Shown: positions 26,897 through 35,327, counted from the stretch's first letter. The stretch is 64,000 nt of DNA from Blastococcus sp. VKM Ac-2987 (GCF_026967805.1 NZ_JAPVBG010000003.1:434001-498000); one strand, 5' to 3'. Program-made: numbers and translations. Notes: generated by a model not told the origin, from the sequence alone.

Positions 26897-27334
26897 ATGG
26901 CTGCCTGGCTGCTCTGGCTGATCGGTGCGGGACTCCTGGCGATCGGTGAGGTCTTCACCCTCGACCTGGTGCTGCTCATGCTCGCCGGTGGTGCCGTCGG
27001 CGGGATGACGGTCGCGCTGCTCGGCGGGGCCGCGGTGCTGCAGATCGTCACCTTCATCGTCGTCTCCGGGGTGCTCCTCGCGCTGGTGCGACCGCTGGCG
27101 CAGAAGCACCTCACCGACCGCACGCCGCTGCAGCTCGACGGCGTCGACACGCTCATCGGGAAGACGGCGCAGGTCACCCGGGACGTCGACGTCTCGGGGG
27201 GCCGGATCCGCATCGGCGCCGACGAGTGGTCGGCGCGGAGCCAGCACGGCGGGGAGTCCTTCACCGCCGGCGAGACGGTGCGCATCCTGCAGGTGGACGG
27301 CGCGACGGCGGTCGTCGGCGACGCACTGGAGTGA
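26897..27334 (+). CDS. NfeD-like membrane protein
   Basis: This 145-residue protein has two or three N-terminal transmembrane segments (AWLLWLIGAGLLAIGEVF, LVLLMLAGGAVGGMTVALLG, a third after) and a C-terminal soluble OB-fold (LIGKTAQVTRDVDVSGGRIRIGADEWSA). This is the short NfeD1b form without the protease domain. NfeD proteins accompany SPFH/flotillin-like partners; here the partner follows after 78 bases, as Rv1487-Rv1488 do in mycobacteria. A role in membrane microdomain or envelope stability is expected from the family. Confidence 0.88.
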   Translation: MAAWLLWLIGAGLLAIGEVFTLDLVLLMLAGGAVGGMTVALLGGAAVLQIVTFIVVSGVLLALVRPLAQKHLTDRTPLQLDGVDTLIGKTAQVTRDVDVSGGRIRIGADEWSARSQHGGESFTAGETVRILQVDGATAVVGDALE

Positions 27335-27412
27335 ACGTCGTCCGCCGGGTGCTGACGTGGGCGTCCCCGGCGGGGGAGGATCGAGGCTGACCCCCGACGA
27401 AGGGAGCCAGCC

Positions 27413-28627
27413 GTGGATGCGGCGCTCATCGCACTGCTCGTCATCGCCGTCCTGGTGATCGTCGTGATCGCCAAGAGCGTGACCATCGTCCCCCAGGCCC
27501 AGGCCAAGGTCGTCGAGCGGTTGGGTCGGTACAGCCGGACCCTGTCGCCCGGCCTCTCGCTCCTGGTGCCCTTCATCGACCGCGTGCGGGCCACGATCGA
27601 CCTGCGCGAGCAGGTCATCTCGTTCCCGCCCCAGCCGGTCATCACCGCCGACAACCTGCAGGTCGGCATCGACACCGTCGTCTACTTCCAGGTCACCGAC
27701 CCGCGGCTGGCGGTGTACGGGATCGCGAACTACATCACCGGCATGGAGCAGCTGACCACGACGACGCTGCGCAACGTCGTCGGTGGGCTCAACCTCGAGG
27801 GCGCCCTCACCGGCCGGGACGGCATCAACAGCCAGCTCCGCTCGGTGCTCGACGGCACGACCGGGCCCTGGGGTCTGCGGGTCGCCCGCGTCGAGATCAA
27901 GGCGATCGACCCGCCGCTGTCCATCCAGGACTCGATGGAGAAGCAGATGCGCGCCGACCGCGACAAGCGCGCGATCATCCTCACCGCCGAGGGTCAGCGC
28001 CAGGCGGCGATCACCTCCGCCGAGGGCGAGAAGGCCGCCGCCATCCTGTCGGCGGAGGGCCAGAAGCAGTCCGCGATCCTGGAGGCGGAGGCCGAGCGGC
28101 AGAGCCGGATCCTGCGCGCCGAGGGTGAGCGCGCGGCCCTCTACCTCCAGGCGCAGGGTCAGGCGAAGTCCATCGAGACGGTCTTCCAGGCCATCCACGA
28201 CGGCAAGCCCGACCAGGGCCTGCTGGCCTACCAGTACCTGCAGACGCTGCCGAAGATCGCGCAGGGCGACGCCAACAAGATGTGGATCGTCCCCAGCGAG
28301 TTCAGCAAGGCGCTGGAGGGGCTGGCCGGCCTCGGCGGCGCCGAGGGCGGCAAGTCCTGGATGGACGTCGACCCCGCGCAGGCCGCCGGCAACGGCGGCT
28401 CGTCGGGCGGCGGTCTGGACACCAGCAGCTGGTTCGAGTCGCAGCTGCCGGCCGCGGCCGACCAGCCCGAGGCCCGGATCGAGCTGTCGAGCATCACCGA
28501 TTCGGCGCCTGCCATCCCGACCCCGCCGCCGCTGTCGGAGGTGACCCAGGACGTGCGGGACAGCGGCCCGGCCGCCGACCCGGTCGTCCGCGAGCAGTTC
28601 GGCACCGAGGACGGGCAGCAGCAGTAG
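27413..28627 (+). CDS. SPFH/Band 7 domain protein (stomatin/QmcA-like)
   Basis: This 404-residue protein has an N-terminal membrane anchor (ALIALLVIAVLVIVVIA) and an SPFH domain (VVERLGRYSRTLSPGLSLLVPFID, REQVISFPPQPVITADNLQV, FQVTDPRLAVYGIANY). A long Ala/Glu-rich coiled coil follows (EGQRQAAITSAEGEKAAAIL and its repeats), then a disordered Pro/Ser/Asp tail. Such proteins oligomerise at membrane microdomains and often regulate FtsH-type proteases. GTG at 27413 follows AAGGGAG. It is the partner of the upstream NfeD gene and ends at a perfect 19-bp terminator stem. Confidence 0.92.
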   Translation: MDAALIALLVIAVLVIVVIAKSVTIVPQAQAKVVERLGRYSRTLSPGLSLLVPFIDRVRATIDLREQVISFPPQPVITADNLQVGIDTVVYFQVTDPRLAVYGIANYITGMEQLTTTTLRNVVGGLNLEGALTGRDGINSQLRSVLDGTTGPWGLRVARVEIKAIDPPLSIQDSMEKQMRADRDKRAIILTAEGQRQAAITSAEGEKAAAILSAEGQKQSAILEAEAERQSRILRAEGERAALYLQAQGQAKSIETVFQAIHDGKPDQGLLAYQYLQTLPKIAQGDANKMWIVPSEFSKALEGLAGLGGAEGGKSWMDVDPAQAAGNGGSSGGGLDTSSWFESQLPAAADQPEARIELSSITDSAPAIPTPPPLSEVTQDVRDSGPAADPVVREQFGTEDGQQQ

Positions 28628-28643
28628 GCAGCACCCGTACCGG

Positions 28644-28685
28644 ACGACGGTGGCCCAGGACCGCGAGGTCCTGGGCCACCGTCGT
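28644..28685. terminator. bidirectional terminator, perfect 19-bp stem
   Basis: ACGACGGTGGCCCAGGACC and its exact complement flank a GCGA tetraloop (GNRA type). It lies 16 bases after the SPFH stop and 25 bases from the convergent sigF stop, so it can end transcription from both genes. Confidence 0.85.
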
Positions 28686-28710
28686 GAACGCCCCCAGCGG
28701 GGCGGGTCGC

Positions 28711-29655
28711 TCAGTCCTTGAGCAGGCCCTCGCGGAGCTTGGCGAGGGTCTGGCTGAGCAGGCGCGAGACGTGCATCTGCGAGATGCCGATGTCGGCGGC
28801 GATCTGCGACTGGGTCATGTTGCCGAAGAACCGCAGGATGAGGATGCGCCGCTCGCGGGCCGGGATGGTGGCCAGCAGCGGCTGCAGCGACTCGCGGTAC
28901 TCCACGCCCTCCAGCGCGGCGTCCTCCTCGCCCAGCGTCGCGGCCAGGGTGGGGGAGTCGTCCTCGCCGGAGAGCCGCTCGTCCAGCGAGCTGCTGCGGT
29001 AGGCGTTGGCCACGGCCAGGCCCTCGAGCACCTCGGCCCGCGGGATGCCCAGGTGCTCGGCCAGCTCCGACGGGGTCGGGGCGCGGCCGTTCTTCTGGGC
29101 CAGCTCGCCGACGGCGGCGTTCAGCGACAGGTGCAGCTCCTGCAGCCGCCGCGGGACGCGCACCGACCAGCCCTGATCGCGGAAGTGCCGTTTGATCTCA
29201 CCGGTGATCGTCGGCACCGCGAAGGAGAGGAACTCCACCCCGCGGGTCGGGTCGAACCGGTCGATGGCGGCGATCAGGCCGAGCGTGCCCACCTGGAGCA
29301 GGTCGTCGAACGGCTCGCCCCGGTTGCTGAACCGGCGGGCGAAGTGCCGCACCAGCGGCAGGTGCTCCTCGACGAGGATCTCCCGGAGCCGCTCGCGGCG
29401 GGGGTCGTCCTTCTCCAGGGTGGCCAGCTCGGCGAACAGCGGCGCGGTGCGCTCGGCCCGCTTCCGGTTCTCCGACAGCGGCGGTGCGTCAGGCTCCGGA
29501 ACGGGGGCGACCTCGACCGCGGGCTCGTCCGGGCTGTCGGCCGCGGGCGCGTCCGGGGTGTCGACCGGGGCCTCTGCCGCGGGGTCGACCGGCGTGCCGT
29601 CTGCAGCGTTCAGGGGCTCCTCCTCGCGGGAGTCGGTGGCAGCCGACTGGCTCAC
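28711..29655 (-). CDS. sigF: SigF/SigB-family stress RNA polymerase sigma factor
   Basis: This 314-residue group 3 sigma-70 factor has an acidic/proline-rich 65-residue N-terminal tail. Region 2 is EEHLPLVRHFARRFSNRGEP and DDLLQVGTLGLIAAIDRFDP; region 2.4/3 is FLSFAVPTITGEIKRHFRDQ. Region 4 contains ERRILILRFFGNMTQSQIA and an HTH near the C-terminus. This is the SigF/SigB/SigG type for general stress or sporulation. Its GTG overlaps the stop of the anti-sigma gene (GTGA). A SigF-type promoter 120 bases upstream of that gene implies autoregulation. The long N-terminal tail is unusual for SigF. Confidence 0.93.
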   Translation of the reverse strand: MSQSAATDSREEEPLNAADGTPVDPAAEAPVDTPDAPAADSPDEPAVEVAPVPEPDAPPLSENRKRAERTAPLFAELATLEKDDPRRERLREILVEEHLPLVRHFARRFSNRGEPFDDLLQVGTLGLIAAIDRFDPTRGVEFLSFAVPTITGEIKRHFRDQGWSVRVPRRLQELHLSLNAAVGELAQKNGRAPTPSELAEHLGIPRAEVLEGLAVANAYRSSSLDERLSGEDDSPTLAATLGEEDAALEGVEYRESLQPLLATIPARERRILILRFFGNMTQSQIAADIGISQMHVSRLLSQTLAKLREGLLKD

Positions 29656-30149
29656 CGGGCCACCGTGAGGTTCTGCCCCGGCTCGCCGCTCACCCCGGTC
29701 GGATGCTGGCCGGGCAGGTACTTGTCCAGCGAGATCACGGCGACCGGGCCGTCGGAGCCGTCGCCGCCGGGCACGTCGCGCTCGGTGGACCGGCGGCCCT
29801 CCACCGCGTCCACGAGGGCGGCGAGCACGGCCCAGCCGAAGCCGTCGGTGGGCACCTCGGTGCCGTCGCTCGTGGGCACCCAGGCGTCGATGTGCAGCCC
29901 GGCGCGGGTGGTCTCGAAGACCACGGTGAGCGGCGCGTCGCCCAGGGCGATGGGCGTCAGGGTCGCGCAGGCCTCGTCGACGGCGAGCCGGAGGTCCTCC
30001 ACCGCGTCCAGGTCGTAGTCCATGCGCATCGCCAGGTCACCGGTCATCGCCCGCACCGCGGGCAGCTGGGTGGCGGTGGTGGGCACCCGCAGCTCCAGAC
30101 GCTCGGCGCGTCGTCCGTCCTGCGCGAGGGTGCCCCTCGAGTCGACCAT
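29652..30149 (-). CDS. UsfX/RsbW-type anti-sigma factor (SigF antagonist)
   Basis: This 165-residue GHKL-ATPase-like protein resembles mycobacterial UsfX, the SigF anti-sigma factor. The N-box region is VEDLRLAVDEACATL, where the usual Asn is replaced, as I recall for UsfX. The G-box region is also weak (FGWAVLAALVDAVEG), so kinase activity may be low. ATG at 30149 follows AAGGAG; longer in-frame upstream sequence is basic and lies over the promoter. It is cotranscribed with sigF through a GTGA overlap. The STAS protein at 33338 and the PAS-PP2C-kinase-STAS protein are candidate partners. Confidence 0.88.
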   Translation of the reverse strand: MVDSRGTLAQDGRRAERLELRVPTTATQLPAVRAMTGDLAMRMDYDLDAVEDLRLAVDEACATLTPIALGDAPLTVVFETTRAGLHIDAWVPTSDGTEVPTDGFGWAVLAALVDAVEGRRSTERDVPGGDGSDGPVAVISLDKYLPGQHPTGVSGEPGQNLTVAR

Positions 30150-30271
30150 CCGTCGTCCGCTCCTTCGTTGCCGGCGCGCTCGACCCTCGAGTCGCGGCGG
30201 TCCATCCTGCCGGGCGGCCCGGCCACCGGAGGGGTGCGGACCGGCACCCGGACGGTGCACAAGACCGCGGC

Positions 30272-30298
30272 TTACCCGCTGGTGGGGCCCCGCAAAAC
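30272..30298 (-). promoter_or_regulatory. SigF-dependent promoter of the anti-sigma/sigF operon
   Basis: On the minus strand GTTT (30295-30298) is followed after exactly 17 bases by GGGTA (30273-30277), matching the SigF consensus GTTT-N15-17-GGGTA. The start codon lies about 120 bases downstream. This is the arrangement of the usfX-sigF promoter in mycobacteria and implies positive autoregulation. Confidence 0.85.
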
Positions 30299-30314
30299 GT
30301 GGTGATCACCACGT
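30297..30314. promoter_or_regulatory. 18-bp perfect palindrome next to the SigF promoter
   Basis: ACGTGGTGATCACCACGT is exactly self-complementary. It abuts the -35 element of the sigF promoter and lies 60 bases upstream of the divergent phosphatase gene. A dimeric regulator bound here could affect both. No cognate regulator is evident. Confidence 0.6.
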
Positions 30315-30374
30315 GCGCGACGGCCCCCTGGACGCGGTTGCCGCGGCCGGGACCCTGTTGTTTCCTGGCCCGAG

Positions 30375-32192
30375 ATGAGCGCCAGTTCCGGCAGTCTGCC
30401 ACCCGCATCCGACGGCACCCTGGACGAGGGTGCCGCGGCGCTGCTCGCTGCCCTGGAGAACGCGCCGGACGCCGTCTTCTGCCTCGGCGCGGGCGCCGCC
30501 GCGCCGCTGTGGGCCAACGCCCGCGCCCGCGGGCTGGACGCCGGGCGCAACGGCCTGCCGGAGATCTCCGGGCGACCGGTCGCCGACCTGGTCGAGGCCG
30601 CGGTGAAGAGCGGCCGGCCGGAGGTCCTGCACGGCACGCTGGAGCCCGACGGGCCGGTGGCGACGGCGACCGCGCGCCCGATGACCGTCGCCGGAGGGCC
30701 CGGCGCGATCGTCGTCGTCGAGGCGTCGGCCACCGACGACGTCCAGCGCGCTCAGCTGTCGCTGCTCCCGGCGTCGCTGCCGATGCTCCCCGACGTCGGG
30801 CTGTCGGGTAGCTACCACCGGGCCAGCGATCTGGCGGTCGCCGGCGGCGACTGGTACGACGCGGTGCCGCTGGGCAAGGGCCGGGTGGCCCTCGTCGTGG
30901 GCGACGCGGTCGGGCACGGCGTGCCCGCGGCCGGTGCGATGAGCCGGCTGCGCGGTGCGATGCGCTCCACGCTGCTGCGCGATCCCGAGCCGGCGGCGGT
31001 GCTCGCCGCGCTGGACGCCTTCGCCGCGCAGATGGACGACATCGAGGGCACGTCGGTCTTCTACGGCGTCCTGGAGGCCGCGACCGGGCGGCTGGTGTAC
31101 AGCGCCGCCGGTCACCCGGCGCCCCTCGTGGTGCAGGCCGACGGGGTCACCTCCTTCCTCGAGGTCACGCCGCGCCCCCCGCTGGGCAGCCTCCCCGGGG
31201 CGCCGGCGCCGGTGCACGAGGACGTGCTGCCGCACGGCGCCACGCTGGTGCTGTTCTCCAACGGCGCGGTCGCCGGTGCGACCGTGCCCGCCGAGGCGCT
31301 GGAGAGCCTCGGTGAGGCCGCCCGCGCGGTGCTCGGCGCGCCCGGCGCACTGGACGTGGACGCCGTCGCGGGGCTGGCGGGCGCCATCGCCGAGGGCGTG
31401 CGCCGGCCGCACGGCTGGCTGGACGACGTCGCCGTCCTGGTGGCCCACCGCCGGGCCACCACGCAGGGGGCGCTGCGGCTGGACCTGCTCGCGGTGCCGT
31501 CGGCGCTGCCCGGGGTGCGCCGCCGGCTCAACGCCTGGCTCACCGGGCTCGGCATGGGGGAGCAGGACCGGGTCGGCATCATGGTCGCCGTCGGGGAGGC
31601 CTGCGCCAACGCCGCCGAGCACGCCTACCGGGGCAGCGAACCCGGGCCGATGTCGGTGGCCGCCCGGGTCGACGTCGACGGCGTGCTCACCGTGACCGTC
31701 CACGACAAGGGCACCTGGCGGCCGCCGGCCCGCGACCCCGGCGACCGCGGGCGCGGGCTGCTGATCATGCGCCAGCTCGTCGACGGCGTGACGCTGGAGG
31801 AGGACCACGGGACGACGGTCACCCTGGGCTTCCGGCTCCGCCGCACCCCGGACGAGGACCTCGACCAGCTCCGCCCGTCCGACAACGCCGACGTGGTGGT
31901 CGACCGGGACGGCGAGCGCCCCGTGGTCCGGGCCAGCGGCGCGGTGGACGTGGCGGCCGCCGAGCAGCTGCGCATCCGGATGCTGGAGGCCAGCCACGGC
32001 GGGGCGACGCCGATGGAGCTCGACCTGGCCCGCGTCGGCCTGTTCAGCAGCGCCGCCGTCCGCGTGGTGCTGGCGATGGCGCGGATCGCCCGCGACGAGT
32101 CCTGGCGGCTGGTGGTGCACGCACCCGAGGGTGGGGTCACCCGGCACGTGCTCGAGATCAGCGGCCTGGACGGGCTGGTCGAGCTGCGCTGA
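30375..32192 (+). CDS. PAS-PP2C-kinase-STAS multidomain SigF regulator (Rv1364c-like)
   Basis: This 605-residue protein fuses a whole partner-switching module: a PAS-like domain (about 20-115), a PP2C/SpoIIE phosphatase (about 135-355: VAGGDWYDAV, VVGDAVGHGVPAAGAM, LDDVAVLVAHR), an RsbW-type kinase (about 375-495: MVAVGEACANAAEHAY, DKGTW, GRGLLIM) and a C-terminal STAS domain (about 510-605, with the phospho-acceptor Ser region LFSSAAVR). The order matches M. tuberculosis Rv1364c, a SigF regulator. One oddity: the usual TDG metal-binding motif reads SNG here. It is divergent from the sigF operon, which strongly suggests SigF is the target. Confidence 0.92.
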   Translation: MSASSGSLPPASDGTLDEGAAALLAALENAPDAVFCLGAGAAAPLWANARARGLDAGRNGLPEISGRPVADLVEAAVKSGRPEVLHGTLEPDGPVATATARPMTVAGGPGAIVVVEASATDDVQRAQLSLLPASLPMLPDVGLSGSYHRASDLAVAGGDWYDAVPLGKGRVALVVGDAVGHGVPAAGAMSRLRGAMRSTLLRDPEPAAVLAALDAFAAQMDDIEGTSVFYGVLEAATGRLVYSAAGHPAPLVVQADGVTSFLEVTPRPPLGSLPGAPAPVHEDVLPHGATLVLFSNGAVAGATVPAEALESLGEAARAVLGAPGALDVDAVAGLAGAIAEGVRRPHGWLDDVAVLVAHRRATTQGALRLDLLAVPSALPGVRRRLNAWLTGLGMGEQDRVGIMVAVGEACANAAEHAYRGSEPGPMSVAARVDVDGVLTVTVHDKGTWRPPARDPGDRGRGLLIMRQLVDGVTLEEDHGTTVTLGFRLRRTPDEDLDQLRPSDNADVVVDRDGERPVVRASGAVDVAAAEQLRIRMLEASHGGATPMELDLARVGLFSSAAVRVVLAMARIARDESWRLVVHAPEGGVTRHVLEISGLDGLVELR

Positions 32193-32250
32193 GGCGTGAC
32201 TCTCCGTCCCGGGGGGTTTGCGCAACGCCTCCGGTGCTCATGCACCGCCC

Positions 32251-33258
32251 GTGAGACTGCGGCGCAGCGACGTGCACGGCCCCGGCTACCGGCGCCGGAG
32301 GGCAGGGCGGGGCTTCGCCTACTACGACACCGACGGGACGCTCCTCAGGGACGACCGGCTCGACCGGATCCGGGCGCTGGCCGTCCCGCCGGCCTGGAAG
32401 GACGTGTGGATCTGCCCGTGGCCCAACGGGCACATCCAGGCCACCGGCGTGGACGCGGCCGGGCGGCGGCAGTACCGCTACCACGACGCCTGGCGGGCCC
32501 GGCGCGACGCCGAGAAGCACGAGCGGGTGCTGGAGATCGCCCAGCAGCTCCCCGACGTCCGGGACGCCGTCGTCTCCGCCCTGCGGACGCGTGGGCTCAA
32601 CCGGGAACGGGTGCTGGCCACGGCGGTCCGGCTGCTGGACCTGGGCGCCTTCCGGGTGGGCAGCGAGCAGTACGCCGAGGAGAACGGCACCTACGGGCTG
32701 GCGACGCTGCGCCGGGAGCACGTGCGGGTGCGCGGTGAGCGGACGTTCTTCTCCTACATCGCGAAGGGCGGCATCGAGCGCGAGATCGAGCTGACCGACC
32801 GGCCCACCGCCACGGTCGTCCGGCAGTTGCTGGAGCGCCCCGAGGGCACCGGCGAGGAGCTGCTGGCCTACCGGACCGACGACGGCGGGTGGCGGGACGT
32901 CACCAGCGACGAGATCAACTCGTTCCTCAAGGAGATCAGCGGAGCGGAGATCACGGCCAAGGACTTCCGCACCTGGAACGCGACCGTGATGATGGCCGCG
33001 ACGCTCGCCGAGGCGCCGCCGCCGGCGACGAAGACCGCGCGCAAGAAGGTCGTCACCGCGGCCTACAAGGCCGTCTCGGAGCAGCTGGGCAACACCCCGG
33101 CCGTGTGCAAGGCCAGCTACGTCGACCCCCGGGTGGTCGACCGGTTCGAGCACGGCGAGACGGTGGCCGACGCGCTGCGGGCGGCGGCCGACGCGGAGGC
33201 CGACCGGGACGCGCAGCGCACGCTCGAGCAGGCCGTCTGCGCGATGCTGCAGGCCTAG
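32251..33258 (+). CDS. DNA topoisomerase IB (eukaryotic-like)
   Basis: This 335-residue type IB topoisomerase relaxes supercoils by nicking one strand through a 3'-phosphotyrosine. The N-terminal domain reads GRGFAYYDTDGTLL, IRALAVPPAWKDVWICPWPNGHIQATG and KQYRYH-like RRQYRYHDAW. The catalytic core has LDLGAFRVGSEQYAEENGTYGLATL, SYIAKGG, KDFRTWNATVMMA and the active-site Tyr in CKASYVDPRVV. GTG at 32251 starts the protein at the conserved MRLRRSD position; a TTG at 32218 is the alternative. It lies between stress-response genes and is followed by a terminator. Confidence 0.92.
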   Translation: MRLRRSDVHGPGYRRRRAGRGFAYYDTDGTLLRDDRLDRIRALAVPPAWKDVWICPWPNGHIQATGVDAAGRRQYRYHDAWRARRDAEKHERVLEIAQQLPDVRDAVVSALRTRGLNRERVLATAVRLLDLGAFRVGSEQYAEENGTYGLATLRREHVRVRGERTFFSYIAKGGIEREIELTDRPTATVVRQLLERPEGTGEELLAYRTDDGGWRDVTSDEINSFLKEISGAEITAKDFRTWNATVMMAATLAEAPPPATKTARKKVVTAAYKAVSEQLGNTPAVCKASYVDPRVVDRFEHGETVADALRAAADAEADRDAQRTLEQAVCAMLQA

Positions 33259-33273
33259 GGGCGGGTCCGAGCG

Positions 33274-33313
33274 CGACGAAGGCCCCCGCTGCGGTGCGGC
33301 GGGGGCCTCGTCG
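33274..33313. terminator. bidirectional terminator between topoisomerase and STAS genes
   Basis: GGCCCCCGC (33281-33289) pairs with GCGGGGGCC (33299-33307) around a 9-base loop, and CGACGA/TCGTCG extends the stem with one bulged A. It sits in the 79-bp gap between convergent genes. Confidence 0.75.
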
Positions 33314-33337
33314 TCGTGGGCCCCGGGGGGCCCGCCG

Positions 33338-33736
33338 TCAGCGCGCGGGGCTGTCGGCGATCGTGAACAGGTCGATCAGACCGGTGACCTCGAGCGGCCG
33401 GGTGACGGCGCGGGTCGTGGCGATCAGCCGCAGGGCGACCTCGCGGCTGCGGGCCGACTTCTGCGTCTCGACCAGCACGGCCAGCCCCGCGGAGCCCAGG
33501 AACTGGACACCGGAGAGGTCGATCACCAGCTCACGCGGCTGCTGCTCGAGCTGGCTGTCCAGCGTCGAACGGAGCACGGGGGCGGTGAAGGTGTCCACCT
33601 CGCCGACGACCGTCACCGTGACCGTGCCGTCCTCGTCGGTGGAGGTCGACAGCGTGATCACGTCGTCGAAGGGCGCCTCGGTGCCCTCGGTCGACACGTC
33701 GGGCTGCCCCTCGGTAGGCAGGTCGGAAGTGGTCAC
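33338..33736 (-). CDS. STAS-domain anti-anti-sigma factor
   Basis: This 132-residue protein has an acidic N-terminal extension of about 35 residues and a STAS domain. The signature RELVIDLSGVQFLGSAGLAVL includes the Ser of the GSAGL loop that RsbW-type kinases phosphorylate. Unphosphorylated it should bind the anti-sigma factor and free SigF. GTG at 33736 follows GAGGAG. A near-consensus SigF promoter lies about 140 bases upstream, suggesting it is part of the SigF regulon and gives positive feedback. Confidence 0.9.
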   Translation of the reverse strand: MTTSDLPTEGQPDVSTEGTEAPFDDVITLSTSTDEDGTVTVTVVGEVDTFTAPVLRSTLDSQLEQQPRELVIDLSGVQFLGSAGLAVLVETQKSARSREVALRLIATTRAVTRPLEVTGLIDLFTIADSPAR

Positions 33737-33876
33737 GGACAGTTGCTCCTCTCGGCGGCACCCGGACGGCTGCCCGCCCGGACAATCTACCGCTGCTGCA
33801 TCCGGGGGCTCGTCGTCCCCGGAGCGCCGGTGGTCGAACGTGGTGCGTGCCGGACCACCGGTCCGGCACGTGCGGC

Positions 33877-33900
33877 TACCTGCTGAACCGCGGACCAAAC
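33877..33900 (-). promoter_or_regulatory. SigF-like promoter upstream of the STAS gene
   Basis: On the minus strand GTTT (33897-33900) is followed after 15 bases by AGGTA (33877-33881), one mismatch from the SigF consensus GTTT-N15-17-GGGTA. It lies in the 261-bp gap upstream of the STAS start. The mRNA leader would be about 130 bases. Confidence 0.6.
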
Positions 33901-33997
33901 GTAGACAACCTGGCGGGCGCGCGCCAACCCACCCCCCGGGAGCCACCCGAGGGGGTGGCTGCGAGGGGTGGGCCGGGGAGCGGGACGCAGGCGGCGA

Positions 33998-34411
33998 TCA
34001 GCCGTCGATGACGTGCACGGCGCTCTCCTCGGGGCCCTCGCCACCGATGGCCACGTCCGCGGTCGCCTCGACGTCGTCGGCGGTGCGGTTGGTGCCGGAG
34101 TCGCTCTCCGGGGTGGTGGAGGTGTCCTGCTCCAGCTGCGCTTCGGCCCGCTGCGGGTCCTCGGCCGGGCGCACGTCCGGGACGTCGTCGGGCAGTTCCC
34201 GGTCGAGCCGGCCGCTCAGCGACTCACCCTCGGCCTGCTCGAAGGCGGTGGTGCCGAAGTCGGTGGTCGCGGTGGCGTGCTCGCCGGGCATCGGCTCGAA
34301 CTGGGGGTCCTCGGCCCGCTCCATGGTGGGCGAGTCGTCCTGGGCCACCTCGGGGACGCCGTCGTCCTCGGGGAAGATGTCGCGCGCGGTCTGGCCCTCG
34401 GGCTGCGTCAT
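33998..34411 (-). CDS. acidic DUF5709-type protein
   Basis: This 137-residue protein is strongly acidic and looks largely disordered. It contains a SLSGRLDRELPDDVPDV stretch like the core of DUF5709 proteins, which are common in high-GC actinobacteria and lack a known function. ATG at 34411 follows GGAGG. Its neighbours are the STAS and SigF genes and it may be stress-induced, but I found no SigF promoter with a proper -35 upstream. Confidence 0.75.
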   Translation of the reverse strand: MTQPEGQTARDIFPEDDGVPEVAQDDSPTMERAEDPQFEPMPGEHATATTDFGTTAFEQAEGESLSGRLDRELPDDVPDVRPAEDPQRAEAQLEQDTSTTPESDSGTNRTADDVEATADVAIGGEGPEESAVHVIDG

Positions 34412-34602
34412 GCGGTGCCTCCGTCTCTGCGCGGCGTGCGCGCGTGCTGTGCGGGCGTCCGGCGGGGACGCGGAGCCGGTCGGGGGACCGGCGTCGGACC
34501 ACCGCCCTACCCGGCGGCTGCGCGGGCATGCGCCGGTGTGCGTCGGCGCACTCCCTGCGGCGTGGCGGCATGGCGGTCGCACGGCGGGGGTAGCCGCAGG
34601 CC

Positions 34603-35190
34603 ATGGCGATCGCAGACGAGGTGCAGCGGGTCGGCGCACCGATCTTCCGGTGGGCGCGGACCCAGAAGCGCGAGTACACGAACGGCGAGGCCCGGCCGCT
34701 GGGCAGCGACCTGGGTGCCATGGGCGTGTACGGCAGCCTCGTGGCAGCGGGCGCCGTCGCGGTGCGCGCCTCGGGCCGGGAGCTGCCGGAGCGGATCCCC
34801 TTCGGGGACGCCGCGCTGCTCACCGTCGCCACGTTCCGGCTCGCCCGCCGGCTGGCCAAGGACCCGGTGACCGCACCGCTCCGCGCCCCGTTCACCTCCT
34901 TCCAGGGGCCCTCCGGCCACGCCGAGGTGGCCGAGGAGGTGCGCGAGCACGGCGGGGTGAAGCACGCCGTCGGGGAGCTCCTCACCTGCCCGTTCTGCCT
35001 GGCGCAGTGGGTGGGGACGGCGTTCGTCTTCGGCTACGTCACCGCGCCGCGGGCGACCCGGCTGGCCGCGCTCACCATGACCACGGTCGCGGGCTCCGAC
35101 GTGCTGCAGTTCGTGTACGACGCGATCCAGAACGGCGCGCTGAAGCCGGGCGAGAACGGGGCCGAGGGCGAGGACCAGCCGCCGTCCTGA
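34603..35190 (+). CDS. DUF1360 membrane protein
   Basis: This 195-residue protein has two or three hydrophobic segments and the conserved block GVKHAVGELLTCPFCLAQWVGTAF, with a CPFC pair, typical of DUF1360. This family resembles the B. subtilis spore-coat/membrane protein YjcL-YitH type and has no established role. The C-terminal 20 residues are acidic. It is divergent from the DUF5709 gene and upstream of ku by 137 bases. Confidence 0.82.
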   Translation: MAIADEVQRVGAPIFRWARTQKREYTNGEARPLGSDLGAMGVYGSLVAAGAVAVRASGRELPERIPFGDAALLTVATFRLARRLAKDPVTAPLRAPFTSFQGPSGHAEVAEEVREHGGVKHAVGELLTCPFCLAQWVGTAFVFGYVTAPRATRLAALTMTTVAGSDVLQFVYDAIQNGALKPGENGAEGEDQPPS

Positions 35191-35327
35191 CCGGCTGCCG
35201 TCCTCCGACGGGGGGAGGTGGGGCGTCGTTCGCGCTGCCGCGGGGACGTCTGGGCACCTATCCTGTGATCTTGACCCGGGTCCGGGACCGGGACCGCTCG
35301 GGTAACCGGGTGCGAGGGAGGGTCGGC

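Noticed and set aside
34412-34602. SigF promoters upstream of the DUF5709 and DUF1360 genes
   Set aside because: GGGTA-like -10 elements occur, but no GTTT lies 15-17 bases upstream of them.
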